NCBI GenBank assembly: GCA_040954595.2
Contig: CM082582.2
Location: 186,001-250,000 of the forward strand
Source of the DNA: Balanoglossus misakiensis
Taxonomy: Eukaryota > Hemichordata
Direction: 5' to 3'
Length of the DNA: 64,000 nt
Shown here: one piece after another, positions 1 to 10,628 of the stretch
Layout: each line of letters starts with the position of its first letter
Numbering within the stretch: the first letter of the stretch is position 1
Position numbers and translations under genes: made by a program
Notes under the pieces: generated by a model
Database searches by the model: none
Seen by the model: only the letters and a program-made list of their open reading frames with translations
What the model was told of the DNA's origin: nothing

Positions 1-114
1 CATATAAGTCTCTTGGTTAGCTGCACAATCACAGGCAACTTTATTGAGACAATATCAATGACAAAGCCCAGCGATTTCTACTTTGTGCGGCAAATCTGAC
101 ACTGGTTTGCTTAC

Positions 115-231
115 GTTCAGCGCACGTGGTTCCGATGAAACAGCGCGGACTCTGGCATCTGAACTCGGTGCAGGACACTTGCTGGCAGAATCCACTGTTT
201 AGACAAGGGTTGGGCTGACACGGATTCAAAT
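115..231 (-). CDS. EGF-like exon 1 (most 3' exon in window)
   Basis: A 117-nt exon with acceptor tgcacag on its right and donor C|gtaagc on its left. It encodes one EGF-like module of 38 whole codons plus split codons, phase 1 at both ends. Reading from NPCQPNPCLNSGFC it keeps cysteines 1-5, the extra cysteine before the last pair (SPRC) and the final one (TTC). One cysteine of the usual CxC pair is replaced by serine (RCQS). It is the last exon seen of the minus-strand EGF series, which must continue beyond the left edge because no stop codon precedes the donor. A secreted or extracellular role is inferred from the domain only. Confidence 0.75.
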
Positions 232-615
232 CTGTGCACAGAAGAGAAAGTGATATAAATTGTGTACAGTTAACATTTACTACATATACTTTAAACAGAT
301 TTGTGCAGTCAGGGTTGAGTGGTAAAAATCTCAGTTGGTCAACAGAACATCACTGTGAAAAATTTCTTCCATGTTCAACAAAAGAAACGTAATGAAATTT
401 TGACACAGGTGTAATAGTGTCTTAGTGTACCATACGGTGCAGGTTGTTGTTTGGTCAAATACACAATCCCCTTTTATGGCACACACATTCTTAATAAATT
501 TCCCCAAAATTGTGTCGTTATTCACTGTTTGATACAGGTTGGAAGAAACCAACTGCAAGCCGATTATGTGTTATGTTATTATGTTCCTCTTCATCTGAAA
601 TTTAAAATCACTCAC

Positions 616-738
616 ATGTCTGACATAAATCGCCGGAGTAACAGCTTGTACAGGAGCATGTGAATTCAGTACACCAATTGGGCGTCAGCACACAGTTTCC
701 ACCATTCCGACACTGGATGGGTTGACACTGGTTGACAG
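616..738 (-). CDS. EGF-like exon 2, eight cysteines
   Basis: A 123-nt exon with acceptor cccacag and donor CAT|gtgagt, open in the phase shared with the other EGF exons. The module reads NQCQPIQCRNGGNC, then NWC, FTCSC, TSC and DLC. This gives spacing C-x4-C-x5-C-x6-C-x4-C-x-C-x2-C-x5-C. The two extra cysteines relative to a canonical EGF are both present, so it is a good reference for the family in this gene. No lesion seen. Confidence 0.82.
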
Positions 739-1032
739 CTGTGGGATGTGCAGTCAAGATATTGTCAAAATTACAGAATCTACAAACTACACTCCACAGT
801 CATGTACATGTATACATGACAACAACCAAAGGGCTGTTTTGAAAAACCAAATGCTGTGAATCCTTTAGAGAGTGACAAGAAACCACAGTTGCAACCGAAA
901 ACAAAAATAGTGATAACATTAAGCTAGCCCAAAGTTTGAGTTACCAGGGCTTTAATATGTGTACCGTACTTATATTATATAATACATAACAAGTGTTTTG
1001 CATTGAATAAAATAATATTGGTTTGTACTTAC

Positions 1033-1141
1033 GCATTGTACATGTGGCACCAGTGAAGCATTCGGTACACATACAGTCAAACAGGAAACAGCCGTCTCAC
1101 GCAACGCATGTGCCACCATTTTGACAAGGCATAGGGTATAA
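1033..1141 (-). pseudogene. EGF-like exon 3, with stop codon
   Basis: Acceptor gatcag and donor C|gtaagt are intact. The core reads PCQNGGTCVA, then an in-frame TGA, then DGC, FDCMC, TEC and ATC. The expected first cysteine is absent (QLYPMPC). The exon is 109 nt, so it does not keep the multiple-of-three length of its neighbours. The stop, lost cysteine and wrong length together suggest a decayed exon. A sequencing error could explain one of these but hardly all three. Confidence 0.7.
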
Positions 1142-1546
1142 CTGATCAATGGCTGCCAAAACAAAAATGAAAGTATCAATTACCTGCTTGTCAAAAACTT
1201 GTACATGTACTTGTGATGTTCATTTCGTTTAAATATGTGAGCAATGTCTTCATTCCTTGTTTCAAACCTTTACATTTAAAATAACATAATGATGCTATTG
1301 CTAGGATTTTTCTGTAAGAATCTTGAAAAATTAAAAAAATGTGCCATCAACATGATACAGAAGGCTTTCCTTTTTAACATGCACCTCACACTCAATTTTG
1401 ACCCTACATCAGCAAATTTTGAAAGGATGAAACTTAGTAATGCTTCCACCCCATTTATTGGTGTATGGGTCCATCTATCACATTGAGAATACCAAAAATG
1501 AGGGTTTATATACCACGCTGTGTCATAAAACAGTAATTCGACACAC

Positions 1547-1666
1547 CTACAGCACAGATGGCCCCAGTCCAACACTACTGGCAGTAACAGGTGTAGTCAG
1601 TATAAGAATTTGGTGTTTGGGAACAATAGCCTCCATTTTGACACGGATTCTGATCACAAGGGTTAA
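1547..1666 (-). pseudogene. EGF-like exon 4, with stop codon and lost acceptor
   Basis: The module reads NPCDQNPCQNGGYC, later YTCYCQ, then an in-frame TAG directly before CWTGAIC. The extra cysteine between C3 and C5 is serine here (NSY). On the 5' side the expected acceptor AG is missing: the sequence runs gtcattaaccc where neighbours have cag. Using donor G|gtgtgt gives 120 nt. It is most likely non-functional. Confidence 0.7.
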
Positions 1667-2243
1667 TGACAATCAGAAAAAAAATAGTTTAAAAAACATG
1701 AAATGCAGATGGCTACACCTCAACCAAAGATGATTCCTGCACCACAACAAAATCCTTTGACACAAGCATTATACTGGAACCATACCCAGAACACGCATTA
1801 AGTATATGATGAAGGGACAATGTCTCTATTTTGGGTAATACAGTAAAACCTGTCTTTATGGACACCTCTCTAATCAGAACACCTAGTAAGATTGATTTTT
1901 CAAGCCAAATAGTAAGGATAATTAAGGACGTCTCTTTTACTTAATACTCAGAGGTGTGCACCACCTTAGGAGAGATTACCTCACATGCACAATTATCTCT
2001 ACAGACACTAGTCTTCAAGAGGCAACTCTTGTATATTTGAGTGATGAAAACATCCAGCTTCGTACACTTCCTCACAAGTTCGTGCCTATCCTAAATTGCA
2101 CGGACATACAAATGAAATTTCTGTTTCCTTTTCCTTTCTTTTCTCTTGGGGAAATTTTAGAAATGAGAAGTTACCACACAATTCAATTGCCATGAAGAGA
2201 AAGTGCCCAAAAGATTGTCATGTACGGTACGTCAGAAACTTAC

Positions 2244-2366
2244 ATATTTCACAACGGTTACCCTCATAGCAACCAGTACAGGCACAGGTATATGCCGTGC
2301 AGGAGTTGGCCACTGCATTACATACAGCCCCGTTGAGACAGCTGTTTCGCTGGCCTGGATCTTGGA
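2244..2366 (-). CDS. EGF-like exon 5, first cysteine replaced
   Basis: A 123-nt exon with acceptor attgcag and donor AT|gtaagt and no stop. The module has NSCLNGAVC, NSC, YTCAC, TGC and NRC, including both family-specific extra cysteines. The first cysteine is missing (DPGQRNSC, possibly TGC to GGC). The open frame and good splice sites argue it could be spliced, but the fold would have an unpaired cysteine. Confidence 0.72.
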
Positions 2367-2757
2367 CTGCAATAAAAAGTGCAACCTAATGTTATCTCAG
2401 CAATATTTACTTTCAAAATCTGTTTGATGAAAACATCATCATTACCATTACTGTAAATACTGAACGGAACTTCACTTCCAAAAACAACTTGCTCATTCTG
2501 GGACGCACTTATGGGGCTATGAAAATCTCTGTATATGTATCTTGTGTAGGGAAAATTTTCATGAACGATCAACAGTTTTTTCTTCAAATAAACATGTTTT
2601 CTTTCAGCTGTACATCATTTTTGAGGTGACCGATTCCCAAGGACCAAGGTGTGATGCTGAAGATGAAAATATAAAGTATGACCAACAGACAATGTATTGA
2701 GACATGATTGTAAATGTTAGTTCCTGCATGACATATGTTTGTTTTAATGAGTTTTAC

Positions 2758-2874
2758 ACTGGCTGCAGTGTGTGCCGGTGAAACATCCTGGACAAGTACA
2801 CTCATAAGTTGTACAAGACAGCTGTGTACACCGCCCATTGTTCAGGCATGGACTTGGCCTACATGGAGTTTGTT
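2758..2874 (-). CDS. EGF-like exon 6, eight cysteines
   Basis: A 117-nt exon with acceptor gaaacag and donor CAGT|gtaaaa. The sequence TPCRPSPCLNNGRC, LSC, YECTC, PGC, THC matches C-x4-C-x5-C-x4-C-x4-C-x-C-x2-C-x5-C. It is one of the cleanest modules, with all eight cysteines. It differs from the 123-nt exons by exactly two codons between the third and fourth cysteines. Confidence 0.82.
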
Positions 2875-3357
2875 CTGTTTCAATGGCATGAAAAAAAATA
2901 GTAGTGACATACGTTTTTTAGGGTATGACCATTTCCCTAATTCCTACAGCTGTGGTTCTATCGGGTTCTCCTATAACTGAGCCTCCTAAATGTATAACTG
3001 AACAATAAGAAGTCAAGGGTGCCCTGACACCCAACTTTTAAGAGCAGTTCATTTACTGAAACTGCCAGCACCCAATATTATCCCACATGTAATCCATATG
3101 TGGAAATCAAATACACCTGTAACAGTTTTAATTTACCATGTGGGTATTTGCATGGAGGGCCATGGTATTTGTTATCTACTGATAAAATACCCTTCAAAAC
3201 AATATCCTCATTTCTTCAGAAGTTTGGCAACAAGACCAATAAAATTTGAAGTTTCACATCAAAATATACAATGCATAAATATGCTTAAAGATCTACGGAA
3301 TAAAGATTGCTTGTTTGTTTGCAGGATGTCTTGAAAGTATATACTCACTTGTTTGAC

Positions 3358-4475
3358 CATGGACCCTAGAGAAAGAAGGACGCGCAACTCCAGTTTTTTC
3401 TTGAAATGATGTTCTTTTGCATACATTATTTCCAGGTAAATCCCAATAATCCAATTTGCAAATAAACTGTGTATAAACTAACGCAAAGTCTCGCGTTTTG
3501 CGTGAAGTTATCACAAACACCTTAGAACATCTCGCAGAAGACGAGAAAACTGCAACGTGGTTGAACGCATCAATCATTTATGGAACACATCTGCACAAGT
3601 TAAACAGGAATTTGGCACCTCTGAGTCTGACAGCGTCCAAAACAAGCATCTTTTGTCTAACAGTCCGGGTATTTCACAAGGCTGTGAGCTAACCGTACCG
3701 AGGGTTGCCTGGCGGTCATAGCGCACACATGAAAATCCACCCAGTTTGTTTACAAATTGTTTTCGTGAAATCTGTTTTATTGTTCACGAACTGCGAAATA
3801 AAATGCCCCTAAACCACAATTTTTGTTTCAATGCTTCACGCAAACATAAAATTATTACGAAAAGTGTCAGCGTTACCAAGAAATATGAGTGCCCAGTCGG
3901 ACATGCAAGAAGGACGCGCAACTCCAGTTTTTTCTTGAAATGATGTTCTTTTGCATACATTATTTCCAGGTAAATCCCAATAATCCAATTTGCAAATAAA
4001 CTGTGTATAAACTAACGCAAAGTCTCGCGTTTTGCGTGAAGTTATCACAAACATCTTAGAATATCTCGCAGAAGACGACAAAACTGCAACGTGGTTGAAC
4101 GCAGCAATCATTTATGGAACACATCTGCACAAGTTAAACAGGAATTTGGCATGGATGATTTGTTTACAATTTTTAAATGAAGCTTGTGGCACTAGAAATG
4201 ACCGTTCATCCGACAGACGACCATAATAATTAGCACAGACATCGTAATACTTTTAGAATTTTAGAAAAAAACGCAGTGGCTGCTGAAATGCAGGAGTGTC
4301 AGTTTGGTGGCAAGTTTTCGCATCACTGGTGGGGTCGACACGTGCCGAAGTAAGGAAGTCATTGTCCAACTGTCCTGGGTGTTAATTATATGCAAAATAA
4401 CATCATCATACAGATAATCCCCAAACCCTTTGATCTTTGCCGCAGTTGCTCGTCCTTCTTTCTCTAGGGTCTATG
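3358..4475. mobile_element. TIR DNA transposon inserted in EGF exon 7
   Basis: An 1,118-bp element. Its ends are inverted copies of CATRGACCCTAGAGAAAG continuing to AAGGACG. The flanks carry a 7-bp direct repeat gtttgac (3351-3357 and 4476-4482), read as the target-site duplication. No transposase is recognisable, so it looks non-autonomous. The 7-bp (or imperfect 8-bp) duplication leaves the superfamily open. Confidence 0.82.
3373..4151. repeat. 245-bp direct repeat pair inside the element
   Basis: Positions 3373-3617 and 3907-4151 are near-identical direct copies offset by 534 bp. Both keep an open plus-strand reading with a charged, helix-like segment (REVITN, LAED, KTATWLNA, YGTHLHKLNRN). 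No known family recognised. Confidence 0.8.
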
Positions 4476-4590
4476 GTTTGACAGATGTCACCTGTGTAAG
4501 AGTTCACACACTGGCATGAATAGAAATTGCACGATGTTTGCTGGCAAAATCCACCATTCATACATGGGTTGGGATCACAGGGGTTTTGCA
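4476..4590 (-). pseudogene. EGF-like exon 7, split by a transposon
   Basis: Acceptor tttccag at the right edge opens an EGF module: NPCDPNPCMNGGFC, TSC, YSCQC, then NSYTGDIC, where the extra cysteine is serine. The reading is cut at 4475 by an inserted element, and the exon's last two bases and its donor AA|gtgagt lie on the far side at 3347-3350. Counting the duplicated gtttgac once, the pre-insertion exon is 117 nt, the same as exons 1 and 6. As it stands the normal donor is about 1.1 kb away, so correct splicing is unlikely unless the element is removed. Confidence 0.8.
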
Positions 4591-5144
4591 CTGGAAATTA
4601 AGAAAGGACGCCATTTTATTCCTTGCTACTCATTCTACAGTACAGATATGGCAAAAACCTTGCAGAATTATGGCAAGGGTGTGTGGAGTGATTGTGCCTA
4701 CAACTTATATTAGGCTGGTATCAAGTTGTTCACACCTCCATAGATCATGTGGCAGTGACTGTGAGGCAAGGGCTTCCCTTCATGAAATCAAAGACCTGTG
4801 TACTGGAGGAGGGTTCCTTGCAAATGCTTGACTTGACTTCAAGCATACCTGTAGACTCATATGCAAATTTACACTATCTGGCCTGGAGTGAGAATTTCCA
4901 TAGTGGATGTGCGTTGACAAAAGGCTGTAAAATTGGCCAGTCGCGCATAATGTTTCTTGAACTAAGACAATCAAGACATTATGCGCTACGAAAGTGATTT
5001 TGATTGGGAAGAGTGTAATCTTGCATTCGATGTCAAGAACGCTCCAAGCTCTGCTGTGGTGATGGCTACACCTATGCTCAGGAAACATGCAGTATTTGAA
5101 TGCATCAGAGACAAAAGGTAAAAGAGACTGCGCTGTATACTTAC

Positions 5145-5267
5145 ATATCTCACACCTATCACCTTTGTAGCAACCAGTACATATGCAGGTGAGATCAAAG
5201 CAGGAATTTCGAGCCGGTTGACAGAAGCCACCATTCTGGCACGGATTTGGTGGACACTGGTTGAGTC
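5145..5267 (-). CDS. EGF-like exon 8, eight cysteines
   Basis: A 123-nt exon with acceptor ccttgtag and donor AT|gtaagt. It encodes LNQCPPNPCQNGGFC, NSC, LTCIC, TGC and DRC with the complete eight-cysteine spacing. The frame is open and stays open into both flanking introns. Together with exons 2 and 6 it defines the intact form of this EGF variant. Confidence 0.84.
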
Positions 5268-5489
5268 CTACAAGGAAAAGGGTCAAATATTCCATGATCA
5301 TCAATGTCATGTGATTATGAATGTATGTAAGTGGCTGAAAAAAAATCCCAGGGGTGAGTTTCCTACAAAAATTGTGATGTGACAAACCGACAAATTAGCA
5401 TATTAGCATAATCAGAATAAATAAAAAACAGGTAGTTTAAAAGAACAAACACTTTGGAAAAGGAATAGAGCTAAGCTGCTGTCCGTTTC

Positions 5490-5950
5490 TAATTGTTACT
5501 CGTTCAAAAATCACCTGTCACATCACTCCAATTTTGTATCAGTTGCACTGGCTACCTGTTACACAGCGTATTGTTTTTAAGATGTTAGTTCTCATTTTTA
5601 AATCCATTCATAAACTTGGTCCAATCTATCTTTCTAGCATGACTAATCTATATGTTCCGTGTGGCAATTTGAGGTCAGCTGATCAGTTCAAACTCTGCCC
5701 TGTTCGATCACGCACCAAGAGTTATGGTGATCGTGCTTTTACTGTTGCTGCTCCAATTCTTTGGAATAATCTTCCACTCACCATTCACCAGGCACCAGAC
5801 TTATCTGTTTTTAAAACAAATGTTAAAACTTTACTTTTTAAATCTGTTTTTTAGCCAATTGTTGTATTGTACTTTTGCTTTAAGCGTCATTGATCACATT
5901 TTTTGTGGATACTGACGCTATACAAATAAATTATTATTATTATTATTATT
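5490..5950 (+). mobile_element. L2/CR1-type LINE 3' end
   Basis: A plus-strand ORF at 5534-5854 holds the typical C-terminal end of an L2/CR1-clade reverse transcriptase protein: LHWLPVTQRIVFKML, GPIYLSSM, LRSAD, GDRAFTVAAPILWNNLP, FKTNVKTLLF. It is followed by a 3' tail of ATT repeats at about 5930-5950, as expected for the L2-like clade. The copy is 5'-truncated and sits in the intron between EGF exons 8 and 9, opposite to the gene. Confidence 0.85.
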
Positions 5951-6043
5951 TCTATTTTTGTGTTTGTACAACATCAGTGAAGTTTAAATCATAATAAAAA
6001 AAATGATAATTATCATTATTAACTGCTATAGATTCAAACTTAC

Positions 6044-6166
6044 TTGTCTCACACCTGTTTCCCTAGTAACACTCTGTGCACATGCCAATGGTGGCAGTAC
6101 AAGAATTTGCCTGTTGTTGGCAGGTACCTCCATTGAGACAAGGACTAGTGAAGCATGGATTAGGAA
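6044..6166 (-). pseudogene. EGF-like exon 9, with stop codon
   Basis: A 123-nt exon with acceptor ttccag and donor ACAA|gtaagt, so its structure is preserved. The module reads NPCFTSPCLNGGTC, NSC, then GMC where a cysteine is expected at the glycine, TECY, an in-frame TAG, and GNRC. The nonsense codon and missing cysteine mark it as defective. Confidence 0.72.
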
Positions 6167-6396
6167 CTGGAAGACAGGAATTCAAAATTTTATACAACAG
6201 TTACCTATGGTAACACCAGTACACGTTCATTATTTCTCTGTTATGTTTTTATACTGGTGATTTTACTGTTTTTATTACCGATCATATGACTGACTTAAAG
6301 ATGATGATGATGATGATAATGACTACACCTGCTATTATTACTACAATGTACCTCAGCACTTAGATTTTTTAATAAATGACAAAGTACTGTACTCAC

Positions 6397-6526
6397 GTGT
6401 TTCACATGTGAAGCCCAGGTAGCAGCCAGCACATAGACATGTGACGCCTGTACAAGATCCCTGGATTGCTTGGCAAGTACCAGCATTCCGGCATGGGTTA
6501 AGGTTTGTGTTCGCACGGATTCATTG
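6397..6526 (-). pseudogene. EGF-like exon 10, frameshifted
   Basis: Acceptor ttgcag and donor CAC|gtgagt are present. The 3' part is a clean module (NPCRNAGTC, GSC, VTCLC, AGC, FTC) in the usual phase at the donor. The 5' part (NPCEHKP) is in another frame, and the exon is 130 nt instead of 123. A stop is met in either frame. This is the N-terminal-most EGF exon of the series, next to the GCC2/GCC3 exons. Confidence 0.68.
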
Positions 6527-7346
6527 CTGCAAATGTACACAATATTTACAAAATAAAACAGTATACAACTGTAAGTATTTATAATCATCAATTGTGAATA
6601 TCACACCAATCAAGGCCTTTTAATGCACCCTGATTGCTGAGAGCTGAAATACGTGAACCAACGTGTATTTGTTTTCACTACTATATCACATGACATTCTG
6701 CATTTCTTTTCCATAGTTGGAGTCTGCACCCAACATTGTATTCCGGGGTAGCACTACCCGGAACCCCGAAACTTTTTCGTCATCATCCGAGTACTTTTCC
6801 CAGCATGCAGTTGCCAAGAAGGCTGCACAGGGAGTTTTTAATTTTGCACTGGTATACAATTTTTTTATTCGTCAATTTCACAGACACGTGCATTGCACAT
6901 CAAAATTTTGCGTCAGAAGTGAGGACAACTTAACTAGGTACCAATGCAATGTGGTTTTAGGCGGATTTGAACTTTTCCTTTAATGTAACAGTTGTATTGA
7001 CATGCGATTATCATACTAAACATGAAGCAATCTCAAAATTGCTAAAAATAAAATAATTCAGAACATTTAGATTCTACAATGGTGAAAAAATATGACAAAC
7101 CTTCCAAAATTCTTATTTTTGAGGCCATTTTACAAAAATCTACGAGCCTGGCAAAATCTGAAAGAGGTGCTAGATAAAGGGCGCTTTTTCAAAACTCTAG
7201 ATGGTTGACCCCCAATTTTTATTCCATAGATTAAATGTTTAGAAGTCATAGTATCATTAGTATTAATTTTAACATGATCAGACGACCCTTTATTTCGAGG
7301 TGCGCAACACCTTAAATATGTTTTTACGACTAAGACGACTACAAAC

Positions 7347-7563
7347 CTGGTAGAAGGGGAGTACATGTTGTTGATGGTCCCAGAGAGTAGGTTATTGATG
7401 TGCAGGCAAGTGGGTGATGTTGCTGCACACTGACAGCCTGGATCGCAAGGGGTACAGGATACTTCTGTGGCTGTGTCAGCATAATAACTTGATGGACAAG
7501 GAATGGGGCTGTCTGACCCATCTGGACAGTAGTTACCTACGCCGCAATCAGCACATGTCATGT
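7347..7563 (-). CDS. GCC2/GCC3 (ephrin-receptor-like) cysteine-rich exon
   Basis: A 217-nt exon with acceptor attctacag and donor CCAG|gtttgt. It reads MTCADCGVGNYCPDGSDSP, IPCPSSYYADTATEV, SCTPCDPGCQCAA. The pattern CxxCxxGxYCxxG..PxPCPxxYY..CTxC is typical of GCC2_GCC3/ephrin-receptor-like repeats found beside EGF and CUB domains in extracellular proteins. The frame is open throughout. The tail after QCAA (LHINNLL) is not obviously domain-like, so the true donor could lie slightly upstream. Confidence 0.72.
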
Positions 7564-7747
7564 CTGTAGAATAACAACAGCTTGTGTAGTGAGTGTTTTG
7601 CCAATATGACAGAGTTCAAGTATGCTTATTTGGTTAAATTTTAAAAGGAATATCACCCACTGTTTTAGAGTTAATATTGCGAAAGGGACTTCATAAGTTG
7701 TCTGAAAACACCAGTTTCCCCAATTTTCACTAATGTATAGGAATACA

Positions 7748-8400
7748 TGAGAAGTCGGCCAGTACGCGCGTATGAGAAGTCGGCCAGTACGAGAAGTCGG
7801 CCAGTACGAGAAGTCGGCCAGTTGTTGAACTTGTACCCGAATAGTGCAGTGATGACCCAGATTACTTATAACAACACTTAATAAAATATAATTGCACTAA
7901 ATATTTTCATTTGGACGGATTTCCCAAATTCTTGACAACACAATGGCGTCATTTCAAATAAAGGCGTCTGGCATCCGTACCAGTTTCCCAGCCCCGTATC
8001 CGCGTAAGGAGCTTAGGTTGTTCGCCAAATTCCTGTGACATTTCTGATTAAAGGGAGTTGTTTCAAAGCCTACTAAAATACATAGAAGATGTATGTGTAT
8101 ATTCATACTTTCTGAGACAACACCAAACAAACAAACAAACAAACGTGACAAGGAACAGACTACTGGCGCAGCTCAAGAAGTGCAGGTGACTGATGTTGAC
8201 GTACCCCGGTGACGTACATGAAAAGTGAACAGACAGTTTTAAAATTCATCGGCTATTTGTACAAATATCTCAGCTCCTGTACATCAAGGAAACATTTCGC
8301 AGTGAAACAGTTATACATAACACAAAGTACCAGGGTTCTCTCCCACAGGCCGACTTCTCGTACTGGCCGATACCGACTTCTCATACTGGTCGACTTCTCA
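7748..8400. mobile_element. Non-autonomous TIR element with iterated ends
   Basis: The left end carries four copies of GAGAAGTCGGCCAGTA at 7749-7821. The right end carries three inverted, less regular copies at 8348-8400. The interior holds an (AAAC)n run near 8125. No coding sequence of note and no clear target duplication. Confidence 0.65.
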
Positions 8401-8841
8401 GGACACCATGTATAGCATAGCTGTTGAACTAAAAAAATATGTAAAACTACAAGTGATGTAAACAACTTGTGGAACCATGTTCAAATCGAGACCAGAAGAA
8501 AAGAGATTTCAAGACTTACCTCCTTCAACACTTTACTGCCCTGTAGCGCACTGTGTGACACTTGTAGTTGTGCATTCATAACCAGAAGGACGTGGCCGAA
8601 CCTAGCGAGTATGAACCTATCACAGAAAAAATTCAAAGAACGATTGGTTTGGTCCAACGATCCCTTATTAGAGAGATGTCATTAATCACAGGTGTTACTG
8701 TACAATACCTCTTCAGTGGAATCATTGTGTTTTTCAAAGTGCATCACAATATCAACTCCAATGAGCATAACAGTTTAATTTTCTGTGTATGTCATGCTAT
8801 AACACAGGGAAGTCACAAGAGTAATTTGCAGCCCAACTTAC

Positions 8842-9029
8842 CAGTAACTGTTGAACAATCAACTACGGGTGACATGGTTGGACACTTGGATCCTGCTGGA
8901 CAAGGCGTGCATGTGCCGTCGCCTTCCATAGCATATTCACCATTGCCACAGTCAAGCGGATCTTACATTGGATCTGAACACGATTGTCCAGCAGGGCACA
9001 GAAGACGGGATGTGCGTGCAGGCTCCTCA
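8842..9029 (-). pseudogene. GCC2/GCC3-like exon, with stop codon
   Basis: Donor ACTG|gtaagt is good. Reading upstream on the minus strand gives DCGNGEYAMEGDGTC, TPCPAGSKC and SPVVDC, a GCC2/GCC3 repeat. Further upstream CPAGQSCSDPM continues the same kind of repeat but is separated by an in-frame TAA. The 5' boundary at 9029 is tentative because the only nearby acceptor is weak. An acceptor just after the TAA would give a shorter intact exon. Confidence 0.55.
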
Positions 9030-9421
9030 CTTATTTCATCTGATTAAAGAAAATGAGGTTTTTAGTGAAGTATTTGTGATACAGTGTCATTTAAAATAAC
9101 AAATTACTTGAGATGATTCACTTCATAATTCTGAGACAAGTATACGGGCATGTAGAAAATTCTTTGGAGGACATTAAACGTCATTTCTAATCAACCATTT
9201 TCTGAATATCATAAGACTCTGCGAGATCTCACATGGCTAACCGGGTCTCGCAAGATTTCGCACTGAGTTGATAATCTGTTGTAAACACATACCACATACA
9301 TACACACACACACATAACCCCAGTCGCACTGACTTGAAAATCTGTTGTAAACACATACATGCATACACACATACCACTCAGTTTCATCACACAGCAAACT
9401 GAACAAGTACCACAATTTTAC

Positions 9422-9555
9422 CATTTGTACATCTGGTACAGTTTGTTGCACCAGCCAATGACACGTAACCCTTGGTACACTTGAATTGCGATGCACTGGG
9501 ATCTGTGCAGGCGTACCCTTGCTCACAAATAGTACACTGTTCAGCACCGGCTGAT
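9422..9555 (-). CDS. GCC2/GCC3-like cysteine-rich exon
   Basis: A 134-nt exon with acceptor atttacag and donor ATG|gtaaaa. The open reading SAGAEQCTICEQGYACTDP, KCTKGYVSLAGATNC, TRCTNG has the CxxCxxGYxC and GxxxCTxC spacing of GCC2/GCC3 repeats. No lesion seen. It lies between two defective modules. Confidence 0.68.
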
Positions 9556-9809
9556 CTGTAAATCAAACAAAGAATTTACACACCAAGTTAACCTTTGAAT
9601 ACCACTGTAAAAAATTGGCGCAAATTTTAATTATTTTCATAAATAGAGGTCTATTCAAATTTGGAAAAATTGTCATTTTTTCATTCATATATTATATCAG
9701 TAAATTTTAAATACAGAAATGGAAAATGTTCCCATCCTATTTTTCAGTTAGTAAATTACCTGACCTAATGTTTGATGTTGGAAATAAAGGTTGGTGGGTA
9801 GAAAGTTAC

Positions 9810-9940
9810 CTGTTATGCAAGAGGTACAGCGAGACATCCTTTGTCCAAGGCCGAACTGTAATAACCAGCCGAGCATAAAATCACAGTGTTACCATTTGGA
9901 CATTGGTTACCAGCTGGGCAATCAGCACATGATGTTTGTG
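9810..9940 (-). pseudogene. GCC2/GCC3-like exon, frameshifted
   Basis: Acceptor ttttcag and donor ACAG|gtaact. It begins QTSCADCPAGNQCPNGN and ILCSAGYYSSALDKG, then the conserved end SRCTSCIT appears in a different frame, with a TAA in the first frame. A single small indel near GACAAAGGATG explains this. An assembly indel is possible, but the neighbours are damaged in the same way. Confidence 0.65.
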
Positions 9941-10628
9941 CTGAAAATAAACAGAGATTTATAGAATCTTATTGTCACAGTCATACTTTCAAAGACGTGG
10001 GATTCTCACGCGGGTTGGGGACACAAAAATCCCTGGCAAAAGATTGAGGACAGGAAAATGCCAAACCAGAGATATTGGTAACAGAAACTGTATACAGTCA
10101 ATGCCATATGGCAGTGTGCTGTTCTAACAACAGACAAGAATGTGACGATCATAGTCTGTGTCGGAGATTTGGAAAAGAGCAAATTCGGTGAAAAGACGGG
10201 ACAAAACAAAAGTCTACTTATACGATGCACATGAAAACTGGATGAAAGCGAAGCAGTCCACTATTTGAATGCATTGGATGTAAAATTGGCAGAATATTTG
10301 GACTGGACGTAATGTTTGTATGGGGTGCCATGTGTTAACTTATTATTTAGCTAAATTATTTGTTCAAAAGTCATTATTTAACATACTTATATGTATGTAA
10401 TTATAGATTTGCAAACCATTTAAGTCCTGACAATTTATTTATAAATAATTTCAAGTCGATTCAATTATATACATAAAATGTATTTTATGCTCTTTTATTT
10501 ATATATAATAAATTATTTATAAACAATGTCAGTGTCAGTCTATTATATATATATCATGAGTGATGTACATAATTATTTATATTTAATTAATTATTTATAA
10601 ACAAAAAAATTTAAGTGTATTATAAAAG

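Larger units (their letters stand above)
232..7346. other. Introns between EGF exons
   Basis: The non-exonic stretches here (232-615, 1142-1546, 1667-2243, 2367-2757, 2875-3347, 4591-5144, 6527-7346) are AT-rich introns. Apart from the TIR element and LINE listed separately, and a short (GAT)n run at 6301-6318, I see no gene or structured element. Small ORFs there lack domain sense or splice sites. Confidence 0.5.
9030..10311. other. Introns of the GCC2/GCC3 region
   Basis: Outside the exons at 9422-9555 and 9810-9940 this stretch is intronic. A (CA)n run lies at 9299-9313, with a degenerate 75-bp direct repeat around 9262-9365 (the phrase gtaaacacatac occurs twice). Nothing else recognised. 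Confidence 0.45.

Noticed and set aside
4780-5385. 201-codon minus ORF as a single protein
   Set aside because: Only 5145-5267 is exon; the rest is read-through of both introns.
1033-6166. Stops in EGF exons as programmed recoding (selenocysteine or readthrough)
   Set aside because: The stops are both TGA and TAG, occur at different domain positions, and accompany frameshifts and splice-site loss.
7749-7821. Short regularly repeated GAGAAGTCGGCCAGTA units, CRISPR-like at first sight
   Set aside because: There are no unique spacers between units, inverted copies occur at the other end of the element, and the genome is eukaryotic.
8568-9047. 159-codon plus-strand ORF
   Set aside because: It is antisense to the GCC2/GCC3 exon, whose cysteine pattern explains the sequence better.
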